DNA of 64,000 nucleotides from Prevotella sp. UBA2809. GTDB lineage: Bacteria; Bacteroidota; Bacteroidia; Bacteroidales; Bacteroidaceae. The DNA lies in assembly GCA_002351725.1 (NCBI GenBank), contig DEHD01000017.1:9627-73626 (forward strand), read 5' to 3'. Positions 8,203 through 16,211 of this stretch are shown here, piece after piece. Each line of letters begins with the position of its first letter. Position 1 is the stretch's first letter. Made by a program: the position numbers and the translations under genes. The notes below the pieces were generated by a model. That model searched no databases, was not told the origin of the DNA, and saw nothing but the letters and a program-made list of their open reading frames with translations.

Positions 8203-9248
8203 TTGACGATACAAACGATTTCGAGGAACAGGAGCAAGAACAGGAAGATTTGCTTTACGAACACTTCCGTATGGAGGTTGATAAGGGACAGGTGCCTATT
8301 CGTATCGATAAGTATCTGTCTGAACATCAGCCTCACTCAAGTCGTAACCGTATTCAAAAGGCAGCTGATGCCGGCTTTATACATGTAAACGACAAACCGG
8401 TCAAGAGCAATTATAAGGTTCGCCCTGGTGATATTGTTACACTCATGCTCGATCGTCCGCATTACGATACAACAATTGAACCAGAGGATATTCCGCTTGA
8501 GGTGGTCTACGAGGACGACGACCTGATGGTTATTAACAAACCTGCAGGTATGGTTGTTCATCCAGGTTGTGGAAATTTTAACGGCACTTTAGTTAATGCC
8601 ATCGCATGGCATCTTAAGGATCTTGCCAGCTACGATCCTAATGACCCAGAAGTTGGTTTGGTGCATCGTATAGATAAAGATACCAGTGGACTGCTTGTTG
8701 TTGCAAAGACTCCTGATGCCAAGACTTCACTGGGCAAGCAGTTCTTCAACAAAACGACCCATCGCAGCTATAATGCCTTGGTTTGGGGAAACTTTGTAGA
8801 AGACGAGGGTAGGATAGAAGGTAACATCGGCCGTGACCCAAAAGATAGGCTGCGTATGGAGGTGTTCCCTCCCGACTCAGAGATAGGTAAGCCGGCCGTT
8901 ACCCATTACAAGGTGATGGAGCGTTATGGATATGTTACATTGGTAGAATGCATACTTGAAACAGGACGTACCCACCAGATTCGTGCCCATATGAAGCATA
9001 TAGGTCATCCACTTTTTGCCGATGAGCGCTATGGCGGTACCGAACTGCTTAGAGGTGAGCGCACAGCCAGCTATAAGGCCTATATACAGAACTGCTTTAA
9101 GATCTGTCCGCGTCAGGTGCTTCATGCCAAGACGCTGGGCTTTGTTCATCCCACTACTGGCAAGCAGATGGACTTTACTTCAGAGTGGCCTGAGGATATG
9201 ACAGATCTGATTGACAAATGGAGAAACTATATTAAATTTAAGAATTAA
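8199..9248 (+). CDS. rluD: Ribosomal large subunit pseudouridine synthase, RluD type
   Basis: The 349-residue enzyme would isomerise uridines in helix 69 of 23S rRNA. It has an N-terminal S4 RNA-binding domain (IRIDKYLSEHQPHSSRNRIQ) and the RluA-family catalytic domain with the motif VHRIDKDTSGLLVVAK, whose aspartate is catalytic. GRTHQIRAHMKHIGHPLFAD follows. About 20 acidic residues precede the S4 domain. Its ATG overlaps the stop of the PASTA gene (ATGA), and ddl follows after 24 bp. Confidence 0.95.
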   Translation: MIDDTNDFEEQEQEQEDLLYEHFRMEVDKGQVPIRIDKYLSEHQPHSSRNRIQKAADAGFIHVNDKPVKSNYKVRPGDIVTLMLDRPHYDTTIEPEDIPLEVVYEDDDLMVINKPAGMVVHPGCGNFNGTLVNAIAWHLKDLASYDPNDPEVGLVHRIDKDTSGLLVVAKTPDAKTSLGKQFFNKTTHRSYNALVWGNFVEDEGRIEGNIGRDPKDRLRMEVFPPDSEIGKPAVTHYKVMERYGYVTLVECILETGRTHQIRAHMKHIGHPLFADERYGGTELLRGERTASYKAYIQNCFKICPRQVLHAKTLGFVHPTTGKQMDFTSEWPEDMTDLIDKWRNYIKFKN

Positions 9249-9272
9249 GATTTAAGAATAAAGAGATATAAA

Positions 9273-10265
9273 ATGAAGAATTTGAAGAGAACTATTGCCA
9301 TCGTTTGTGGTGGTGACTCATCAGAACATGACGTTTCTCTGCGCTCTGCGCAGGGACTATACTCCTTCTTTGATAAGGAGCGCTACAATGTGTATATTGT
9401 TGACGTAAAGGGCCAGGATTGGCACGTTGAATTGCCAGACGGTACAACTGCTAAGATAGACCGCAATGACTTCTCGTTTATAGAGAATGGTGAAGCCAAG
9501 CTTTTTGACTATGCTTATATCACTATCCACGGCACCCCGGGCGAGAATGGACTTCTTCAGGGATATTTCGACCTTATCGGTCTGCCTTATAGCACCAGTG
9601 GTGTATTGGTTGAGGCAATGACATTTGATAAGTTTGTTCTTAACCAGTATCTTCGCGGTTATGGTGTTTGCGTAGCTGACTCTCTGCTTATCCGTAAGGG
9701 ATACGAAGAGCTTGTAGGCGATGATGAGATTGAGGAGCGTATCGGTATGCCTTGTTTCGTAAAGCCTGCTGCCGACGGTTCTTCGTTCGGTGTATCTAAG
9801 GTTAAGAACAAGGACCAGTTGGCTCCTGCCATCCGTAAGGCAATGCTCGAGAGTCCTGAGATTATGGTAGAGAGCTTCCTTGAGGGAACCGAGATTTCAA
9901 TTGGTGTTTATAAAACCAGGGAGAAGTCGGTTGTCCTGCCTGCTACTGAAGTAGTAACAACCAATGAGTTCTTTGATTACGATGCTAAGTACAACGGTCA
10001 GGTTCAGGAGATTACTCCAGCCCGCTTGTCAGAGGATGTAACCGAGCGTGTTCGCCAGATTACTTCTCATATCTATGACATCCTGCATTGTAATGGTATT
10101 ATCCGAATAGACTATATCATCTCTAAGGAGGGTAAGATTTCTATGCTCGAGGTTAATACAACACCAGGTATGACTGCCACAAGCTTTATCCCGCAGCAGG
10201 TTAAAGCCGCTGGTCTGTCAATGACTGATGTGCTTACAGAGATTGTAGAAAACCAGTTTATATAA
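9273..10265 (+). CDS. ddl: D-alanine--D-alanine ligase
   Basis: This 330-residue ATP-grasp ligase makes the D-Ala-D-Ala dipeptide for peptidoglycan in the cytoplasm. The start carries the family motif VCGGDSSEHDVSLRSAQGL. The ATP-grasp core follows (FVKPAADGSSFGVSKV, VESFLEGTEISIGVY), and the C-terminus has the metal and product site RIDYIISKEG and MLEVNTTPGMTATSFIPQQ. It is third in the PASTA-rluD-ddl-acyltransferase operon. The spacer before it is built of AAGAATTAAGATTTAAGAAT-like microrepeats. Confidence 0.96.
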   Translation: MKNLKRTIAIVCGGDSSEHDVSLRSAQGLYSFFDKERYNVYIVDVKGQDWHVELPDGTTAKIDRNDFSFIENGEAKLFDYAYITIHGTPGENGLLQGYFDLIGLPYSTSGVLVEAMTFDKFVLNQYLRGYGVCVADSLLIRKGYEELVGDDEIEERIGMPCFVKPAADGSSFGVSKVKNKDQLAPAIRKAMLESPEIMVESFLEGTEISIGVYKTREKSVVLPATEVVTTNEFFDYDAKYNGQVQEITPARLSEDVTERVRQITSHIYDILHCNGIIRIDYIISKEGKISMLEVNTTPGMTATSFIPQQVKAAGLSMTDVLTEIVENQFI

Positions 10266-10268
10266 TCT

Positions 10269-11411
10269 ATGAAAGAAGAGTTTGATGAGATCCGGCCATA
10301 TGAGGCGGAGGAGATGAAGCAGGCGTTCGATGAACTTTTGAACGACCGTCAGTTTCAGTTGGTGCTTAAGGGCTTTGCCCCTTGGTTGCCTAAGTCTTTG
10401 CGTAACGCATTGTTATGTTTGGCGTTTACTGGCGTAAAGACACCGCTCGATTTCCAGAAGCGTTTCATGAAGCCTGTGGTTAAATATATCATGCGTAAGC
10501 ATACCGACGGCTGCAGTTTTATCGACTCTTCTATTTCTGCATATGATAAGAGCGAGCGCTACACGTTTGTATCTAACCATCGTGACATAGTGCTCGACTC
10601 TGCATTCTTGGATGTTCTGCTCGTTGATGCCGGCTATCCCACTACTGTTGAGATAGGCATCGGCGACAACCTACTCATCTATCCTTGGATAAAGCGACTG
10701 GTACGTATGAACAAGGCTTTTACTGTTCGCCGTGGTCTCTCACTCCGCGAAACATTACCCGCATCTCAGTTGATGAGCCGTTATATCCACTATGCAGTTA
10801 CTGCAAAGCGTGAGAATATCTGGATAGCCCAGCGCGAGGGACGTGCCAAAGATTCAAGTGACCACACTCAGGATGCCGTGCTTAAGATGCTGGCTATGGG
10901 AGGCGACCTTAAGGAGCTTAACATTGTTCCGCTCACTATCAGCTATGAGTTCGACCCCTGCGACTATCTTAAGGCTCAGGAGTTCCAGCAGAAGCGTGAT
11001 AATCCATCATTCAAGAAGTCACGCCAGGACGATCTGGATAACATGAAGACTGGTATCTTCGGATATAAAGGTAGGGTGGTATATCGCCCTGCGGCACCTA
11101 TCAATACTTGGATTGATGAACTCTCCGATCTGCCTAAGACAGAGTGGTTCAAGGCTCTGGCCGAGCGTATGGACCGTGAGATTCATAGTGGCTACGAGCT
11201 TTATCCCTGCAATTATATAGCCCTCGACGAGCTTAATGGCGATAACGCCAATGCTGCTCATTATAACGATGCCGACAAAAAGCGCTTTGAGCAGTATCTT
11301 GCTGGTCAGATGGCTAAGATTCTGCTCCCCAATAAGGACGAGGCTTTCCTCCGCGAGCGTATGCTAACCATGTATGCCAACCCCGTTAGAAATAAACTTG
11401 CCACACTATGA
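10269..11411 (+). CDS. PlsC-like glycerolipid acyltransferase
   Basis: The 380-residue protein belongs to the glycerol-3-phosphate/lysophosphatidate acyltransferase superfamily. All four motifs can be recognised: NHRDIVLD (motif I), FTVRRGLSLRET (motif II), IAQREGRAKDS (motif III) and NIVPLTISYEFDP (motif IV). It lacks an obvious signal peptide and probably works at the inner face of the cytoplasmic membrane in phospholipid or ornithine/glycine lipid synthesis. Motif I has one more residue than the usual HX4D spacing, so the exact substrate is uncertain. It overlaps the next gene by 4 bp. Confidence 0.82.
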   Translation: MKEEFDEIRPYEAEEMKQAFDELLNDRQFQLVLKGFAPWLPKSLRNALLCLAFTGVKTPLDFQKRFMKPVVKYIMRKHTDGCSFIDSSISAYDKSERYTFVSNHRDIVLDSAFLDVLLVDAGYPTTVEIGIGDNLLIYPWIKRLVRMNKAFTVRRGLSLRETLPASQLMSRYIHYAVTAKRENIWIAQREGRAKDSSDHTQDAVLKMLAMGGDLKELNIVPLTISYEFDPCDYLKAQEFQQKRDNPSFKKSRQDDLDNMKTGIFGYKGRVVYRPAAPINTWIDELSDLPKTEWFKALAERMDREIHSGYELYPCNYIALDELNGDNANAAHYNDADKKRFEQYLAGQMAKILLPNKDEAFLRERMLTMYANPVRNKLATL

Positions 11412-12088
11412 AGAAGTTCCAGCTGCTCATCTTAATTATTGCTCTCACCATCTCGCTTTCTCCTCTTCTCATCTCTTGTACTAAAGATGCTTACGAGAAG
11501 GGCGAGGGAAAATACTCTCTTATGCGTGGTGATTTCGCTGAGGCCATAGTTAATAGTAGTAAGCAGGTAACCAGTATTATCACCGACGATGGCGATGAGT
11601 TTATTCTTACCTCACCCTATACCGCCAAGTGGGTATCAAAGGCTGATACCACCTATCGTTGTATGTTGTATTATAATAAGGTGGATAGTAAAGCTGAGAT
11701 ATTATCGATGGGCCAGGTGCCTTGTGTTGGTGTAACTCCGTTGTCACAGTTCGATCGTCGTTTGGTTACCGATCCAGTTAAGTTCGAGAGTACCTGGATG
11801 AGTAAGACTGGGCGTTATCTCAACCTTAGTCTTCTTGTGAAGACGGGTATTACCGATGATTCCACTGCTGTTCAGAAACTGGCTATTGTAAGCGATACTC
11901 TAATAACGCATGCAGACAACAAACGGATCCGTCATCTTATCCTCCATCATGAGCAGGGCAATGTGCCAGAGTATTATTCTACTCAGGTTTACATCAGCAT
12001 TCCTACAAAATTAATTGATGCCGATTCTGTTCGAATCAGCGTCAATTCATACGACGGCGAGATCGTTGTCAAGCACCGTATCCGTTAA
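11408..12088 (+). CDS. NigD-like outer-membrane lipoprotein
   Basis: The 226-residue protein carries a lipoprotein signal (LSPLLISC, cysteine about residue 24). The order of segments resembles the NigD-like family of Bacteroidales: an OB-like part (TSIITDDGDEFILTSPY), then MLYYN, a VTPLSQFDRRLVTDPVKF segment, a W-containing GRYLNLSLLVKTG strand, and a C-terminal beta sandwich. The molecular role of the family is unknown. It is the last gene of the operon, and its stop codon overlaps the stop of the convergent GH31 gene (12085-12088). Confidence 0.65.
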   Translation: MKKFQLLILIIALTISLSPLLISCTKDAYEKGEGKYSLMRGDFAEAIVNSSKQVTSIITDDGDEFILTSPYTAKWVSKADTTYRCMLYYNKVDSKAEILSMGQVPCVGVTPLSQFDRRLVTDPVKFESTWMSKTGRYLNLSLLVKTGITDDSTAVQKLAIVSDTLITHADNKRIRHLILHHEQGNVPEYYSTQVYISIPTKLIDADSVRISVNSYDGEIVVKHRIR

Positions 12089-14346
12089 TTTGCTTTGTAT
12101 TCCTTATTCACAACAGCATTCCAGTCTATCTGGTCTGTTCGTTGGGCAAGTGGTGCGTGTGGTATCACGCTGCCATCCTTTACCAGTATTATGGCTGGAA
12201 TTTTGCCTGCCTCGATAGTTTGATAGCCACCCTCGTAAACCTTACCATTCTGATAGTCAATCCATTTTCCCTTTGGCAGATAAACGTTGCGGCTGTTGCC
12301 ACTCTCCAGTAGAGGTGCAACCAGTATCTTCGAACCGAACATATATTCATCCTCTACATACCACGCTCCCTGGTCGTGCGGGAACTCTACCAGCAATGCG
12401 CGCACCATTGGCAGACCCAGCTTCGAGCACTCTTTGGCCTGTTCCCAGATGTATGGCATTAGCTTATATTTCATCTCGGCACAGTCGCGGAAAGCATCAG
12501 TAAATGATTCTGAAATCAGCCATGGTTCTGTTGGAGGTGCTCCATGGGCTCGGGTATGACTGCTAAGGAATCCGAATGGCAGCCAGCGGCGATAGATATC
12601 CTCAGGCGAAGCAGTTACAAATCCGCCCATATCGTGGCTCCAGAACGAGAAACCGCTCAGTCCGAAACTTAGTCCGCCTCGCAGGTCGCCCAGCATTCCG
12701 GTGTTTGTGGTGGCTGCATCGCCTCCCCAGTGCAGGGCATAGCGCTGACTGCCTGCCCATGCAGAGCGAGCCCAGATGATTCCCTCGCCCGGATGGTTGC
12801 GCTCTACTACTTCCCATAAGGCTTTGTTGTAGCGGAGTGGATAGAGGTTGTGTTCGTACATTCCGCCCTTGCCGCTATAGTAGAAACCATTGTAAGGCGC
12901 AGCCTCACCAAAGTCGCATTTTATTGTCGACACACCTTGCTTCATCAGTCCCTCTATCTTCTGCTGATACCAGCTAACTGTCTCTGGGTTCGAGAAGTCG
13001 AGTATAGCATCCTCCACAGGCATTCCACCTGCGGCATTCTTTACGTTCAATCCCTTCTCGATGATCTCGTTGAAGAATCGGTTCTTCGGTGTAAAGTATG
13101 GCAACTGCCACAAGCAGGTGTGGAAACCGTCCTTTGCCAATTGTTTCAGCATCTTTACAGGATTCTCGAAACGGTCTTTGGCAAACTGGTAGTCGCACTG
13201 CCAATCGGTACCAAACCAGCCTGTGTCAAAGTGTATCACGTCGGCAGGTATGCGGTTTGCTCTCAGTTGGCGAGCTATCTCCAATCCTTCCTGTTGTGAG
13301 AAGTAGGTAATACGGCTCATCCATGTGCCAAAGCTCCATAGTGGGGGAAGGGGCGACTTTCCTGTTATCTCGGTGTACTCGAAAAGAATATCCTTAGGCT
13401 CTCCAAAGAAAACAAAGAAGTCCATCTGTTCGTCGGCCATGAACAGACGGTCGGCTCCGATGTACGATGCTCCGAAGTCGCAGGTTACGGGTGCCGATGT
13501 GTGCATGAAGATACCATAGCCGCGATTCGAGAAGAAGAACGGCACGGGCTTATACTGCCCGTCGGTTTCAGGTCCTTGCGGGTCGGTCACACTTAGATGC
13601 ACCTTCTGTCCAACCTTGTTCAGTGATGTAAACGATTCTCCGCAACCATATATACGTTCACCAGGCGCCAGTGTGAGCACTGGGTTTATGCTGCGTGAGT
13701 TGTCTGATCCTCGCTTGATAAACGAGAATGGCTGCAACTTCACCTGACTCGAGTCATTGTCGATGATGTGTCGTGTCTGTGTCAGCACTTTTCCTTTTGC
13801 ATCCTTGATAACTATTCGCCAAGGATACTTCTTTATCTCTATGCTGCCGAAATCGGAACTGTAACTGATGGCATCGCCGCTCTGTGCTGTGCGCCACATC
13901 TGTCCATTACCTTTTGCCTTGAAACCATCGCAGAACATCACATCCTCCTTATCCGTATTCTTAGGCTCTACGGGAGTGGTCAGCATACGTATGCGTGCTG
14001 TTCTTGGGGTGATGAACTCAATCTTTATCTTCAGGTTTGGGTCGTTGTCGTAGGCAGCATCAGGGAAGTCAAGCTGTTGCATCTTTACCGGCCAGTAGCC
14101 GTTCAGGTTGAAAGCCTGTCGTGGCGACATTCTGTAGCGTTTCCACTGTACCTGTCCTTCGCCTTTTGCAGCGTTGAAGCTAACCAACGAGTCGGCAAAG
14201 AAATAGGTGTTCGACAAGTCGTAGAAGTCTGTCGACATGTCTTTTTGCATACACTGCAGGTATTGTACCCCTGCGTTGGTCTGGATTTGTGCTGCAGCGA
14301 ATCCCGTCCACAATGTAGCACACATGATTGATATAATTCGTTTCAT
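12085..14346 (-). CDS. GH31 alpha-glycosidase, probable alpha-xylosidase
   Basis: The start is taken at 14346 (MKRIISIMCATLWTG, 753 residues) because it gives a clean signal peptide ending at AAAQ. An upstream in-frame ATG would run through the promoter. The protein has the GH31 beta-sandwich N-domain and TIM barrel. The nucleophile motif is IKCDFGEAAP (D478) and the acid/base lies in FWSHDMGGF (D572). KxDFGE is the YicI-type alpha-xylosidase signature, whereas alpha-glucosidases usually read WxDMNE. It would remove xylose from xyloglucan oligosaccharides in the periplasm. It is transcribed alone, away from the mannanase operon. Confidence 0.88.
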   Translation of the reverse strand: MKRIISIMCATLWTGFAAAQIQTNAGVQYLQCMQKDMSTDFYDLSNTYFFADSLVSFNAAKGEGQVQWKRYRMSPRQAFNLNGYWPVKMQQLDFPDAAYDNDPNLKIKIEFITPRTARIRMLTTPVEPKNTDKEDVMFCDGFKAKGNGQMWRTAQSGDAISYSSDFGSIEIKKYPWRIVIKDAKGKVLTQTRHIIDNDSSQVKLQPFSFIKRGSDNSRSINPVLTLAPGERIYGCGESFTSLNKVGQKVHLSVTDPQGPETDGQYKPVPFFFSNRGYGIFMHTSAPVTCDFGASYIGADRLFMADEQMDFFVFFGEPKDILFEYTEITGKSPLPPLWSFGTWMSRITYFSQQEGLEIARQLRANRIPADVIHFDTGWFGTDWQCDYQFAKDRFENPVKMLKQLAKDGFHTCLWQLPYFTPKNRFFNEIIEKGLNVKNAAGGMPVEDAILDFSNPETVSWYQQKIEGLMKQGVSTIKCDFGEAAPYNGFYYSGKGGMYEHNLYPLRYNKALWEVVERNHPGEGIIWARSAWAGSQRYALHWGGDAATTNTGMLGDLRGGLSFGLSGFSFWSHDMGGFVTASPEDIYRRWLPFGFLSSHTRAHGAPPTEPWLISESFTDAFRDCAEMKYKLMPYIWEQAKECSKLGLPMVRALLVEFPHDQGAWYVEDEYMFGSKILVAPLLESGNSRNVYLPKGKWIDYQNGKVYEGGYQTIEAGKIPAIILVKDGSVIPHAPLAQRTDQIDWNAVVNKEYKAN

Positions 14347-14369
14347 ATTGATTAGTATAATATCTGCTG

Positions 14370-14377
14370 CAAAAATA
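14370..14377 (-). promoter_or_regulatory. Bacteroidetes -7 box (TATTTTTG) for the GH31 gene
   Basis: The minus strand reads TATTTTTGCAGC, 23 bp before the chosen GH31 start, which also supports that start choice. Confidence 0.55.
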
Positions 14378-14429
14378 CACATAATCAACGAGATAACAAA
14401 ATATAAATGTAAATTTTTGGCATTATGAC

Positions 14430-14460
14430 TTGGTTGTTTCACAAGAATTATTTATCTTTG
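14430..14460 (+). promoter_or_regulatory. Promoter of the cupin lipoprotein (TTG, 20 bp, TATCTTTG)
   Basis: TTG at 14430-14432 and TATCTTTG at 14453-14460 with a 20-bp spacer. The ATG is 43 bp downstream. Confidence 0.65.
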
Positions 14461-14503
14461 CAGCCATAACCTAATGAAATAGAAATTTAAAAACAATCTG
14501 ACA

Positions 14504-14974
14504 ATGAAAAAAATTTTGAATTTTGTGTTGGCCGCTACTATGGTTTGTGGCGCAGCAGTATCATTAACCTCTTGCAATCAGGCTCAAGCACAGAAAGACA
14601 ACCCCGCACAGCAAGTTGTGTCAACCGAACTTATACGCACCAGCCAGAGTTGGGATGGCGTTGAGTTGCCCGACTATCTTCAGGGTCGCCCTGAGCTTGT
14701 AGCAGTGAAGTATGTATTCCCCGCTGGTCAGAAGTTGGGCTGGCATCATCATCCCGTTATGAACTACGGTATCCTGGTTCAGGGTGAGCTCACCATCATC
14801 GGACAGGACGGCAAGGAGAAAGTTGTGCATGAGGGCGAGGCCGTTGTTGAGATGGTGAACACTATCCATCACGGCGAGAATAGAGGCACCAAGCCTGTTA
14901 TTCTCTACATGTTCTACCTCTCACAGGATGGTATGCAGCTGGCTGTTCAGCACCCGGAGATACCATTGGAGTAG
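14504..14974 (+). CDS. Cupin-domain lipoprotein
   Basis: The 156-residue protein has a lipoprotein signal (LTSC, cysteine about residue 24) and a single cupin barrel. Motif 1 supplies the metal ligands in KLGWHHHPVMNYGILVQGEL and motif 2 ends in NTIHHGENRG. Such small exported cupins bind a metal and often a small ligand, but the substrate here is unknown. It stands alone with its own promoter and a strong bidirectional hairpin terminator. No catalytic partner is adjacent. Confidence 0.82.
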   Translation: MKKILNFVLAATMVCGAAVSLTSCNQAQAQKDNPAQQVVSTELIRTSQSWDGVELPDYLQGRPELVAVKYVFPAGQKLGWHHHPVMNYGILVQGELTIIGQDGKEKVVHEGEAVVEMVNTIHHGENRGTKPVILYMFYLSQDGMQLAVQHPEIPLE

Positions 14975-14997
14975 TTATAGAACATTTACCCCCAAAC

Positions 14998-15041
14998 AAT
15001 AATAAAGCCTCGCGTCATCATGACGAGAGGCTTTATTTTAT
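14998..15041. terminator. Bidirectional terminator between the cupin gene and the GH9 remnant
   Basis: A long inverted repeat, AATAAAGCCTCGCGTCAT (15001-15018) against ATGACGAGAGGCTTTATT, has one mismatch and essentially no loop. T-rich tracts lie on both sides. Confidence 0.8.
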
Positions 15042-15053
15042 GTTCGTTGTTTC

Positions 15054-15812
15054 TTATCTAATGGCGTATAGGTAAGCCAGAAGGGCCATTTTTCCACGCA
15101 TAGTCTCGCGGGGAGTGAACTCACCGTTAACCCAGAAGTAACGCTGGTTGAAGTATGACTCCTGACGTGGCCAGCCGCCATCAGTCCACGATGGATACAT
15201 TTGGTTGAGCAGAATGCGGGCATCGCCGCCATTATGACCGGGCGACCATGTCTCAGTGCCGTTGAACGGAGTCTGACCAGGGTGACTTTCGGGGGTGCCG
15301 TCGTTGCGACCTGTGGTGTACACATCGGTGATGTGACGCTCTCCAAGACCAGTCATCTCTACAATGTTACCGGGGTTGCGTCCCATGGCCCAACCTGCTT
15401 CTGTATACATGATGTGCTCAAGCTGCTGTCGGCGTGCCTTGTCGCCGATGTAGTGAGCCAGCATCACCAACTGCAGGTTCTGCGATGTCTGCCAGCGACT
15501 GTCGTTGGCGGCGCGACGCGATGGGCGGTTGGCTACATGACCGTAATTATATGCCTCGGCTTGAGCGTTTACACAAGCCTTGAGGTTCTGATAGAGTTCA
15601 CTATAGTGACGTGGATGTGGACAGGTAAGGTAAGCTGCGGCTGCCCAGTGCTGACAGAATGGAACATCACTCTTGTCGAACTGGTTTGTAACACCGATGC
15701 CGAAGAATCCCTGACGCCCCTTACTGAAGAGCATCGACTTAGGACTCTTGATCATACTCTCTTCGGCGAAAATCTTCTCCCATGCTTCGTCGCCAGTTAG
15801 GTTATAAAGGAA
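15054..15812 (-). pseudogene. 3' fragment of a GH9 glycosidase gene (truncated duplicate of 41820-44177)
   Basis: The frame encodes the last 252 residues of a GH9 enzyme, from FLYNLTGDEAWEK to the stop. It differs from the intact copy at 41820-42578 by about 25 of 759 bases and by only two residues (G/D after QGFF and H/Y after PFCQ). Homology runs exactly from the stop codon to base 15812 and then ends. The frame continues for 21 unrelated codons antisense to a GH5 fragment. No signal peptide or first 530 residues remain, so it cannot make the enzyme. The mostly synonymous divergence indicates that it was recently functional or was acquired from a related strain. Confidence 0.9.
15054..15812. 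repeat. 759-bp direct repeat, left copy (right copy 41820-42578)
   Basis: Both copies are in the same orientation, 26 kb apart, and bracket the GH2-GH26-SusCD-GH27-HTCS-GH97-GH3 block. By my line-by-line comparison they are about 96-97 percent identical. Confidence 0.9.
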
Positions 15813-16170
15813 CAATGAAGAGCATGTGAATGAGATATTCCATGACTTGCAGAACAAGTATATCGCCAAGAACATACCTGTCTATATCGGCGAGTACGGT
15901 TGTGTGATGCATAAGTCAGATTGCTCTAATCTGTTCCGCAACTACTATCTCGAGTACGTATGTCGTGCGGCCTATACCTATCACATGCCGCTCTGTATCT
16001 GGGATAACAATCAGACTGGTGGCGGCAACGAGCATCATGGCTACTTTAACCACAACGACGGCTCATACCTTAACGGAATGGAGTCGCTGGTAAAGACGAT
16101 GATTAAAGCGGCGACAGTTGATGACGCCAGCTACACATTGGAGATGATATATAACAACGCTCCGAAATAA
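15811..16170 (+). pseudogene. 3' fragment of a GH5 endoglucanase/mannanase gene
   Basis: The plus frame from 15811 encodes about 119 residues beginning NNEEHVNEIFHDLQ. They contain the GH5 nucleophile motif PVYIGEYG, the later CIWDNNQTGGGNEHHGYF segment and a normal C-terminus. The N-terminal two thirds of a GH5 enzyme, including the acid/base NE, is missing. The frame is closed by a TAA at 15805 just inside the GH9 remnant, so no start exists beyond a chance GTG at 15826. GH5_4-type enzymes are common with GH9 and GH31 in xyloglucan loci, but the subfamily here is a guess. Confidence 0.8.
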
Positions 16171-16211
16171 AAGAAAGAATGCCGATCCTCAATAGATCGG
16201 CATTCTTTCTT
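16171..16211. terminator. Bidirectional terminator between the GH5 remnant and GH2
   Basis: A perfect 17-bp inverted repeat, AAGAAAGAATGCCGATC (16171-16187) / GATCGGCATTCTTTCTT (16195-16211), has a 7-nt loop. It would end the GH26-GH26-GH2 transcript and any transcript from the left. Confidence 0.85.

Noticed and set aside
15201..15800. 199-residue open frame on the plus strand, repeated at 41967-42566
   Set aside because: It is the antisense frame of the duplicated GH9 coding sequence. It repeats only because the gene does, has no promoter or known family, and the GH9 frame explains the conservation.
15826..16170. Independent small gene starting at GTG 15826
   Set aside because: The peptide is the C-terminal third of a GH5 enzyme and homologous-looking sequence continues upstream of the GTG to the junction, so it is a remnant and not a new gene.
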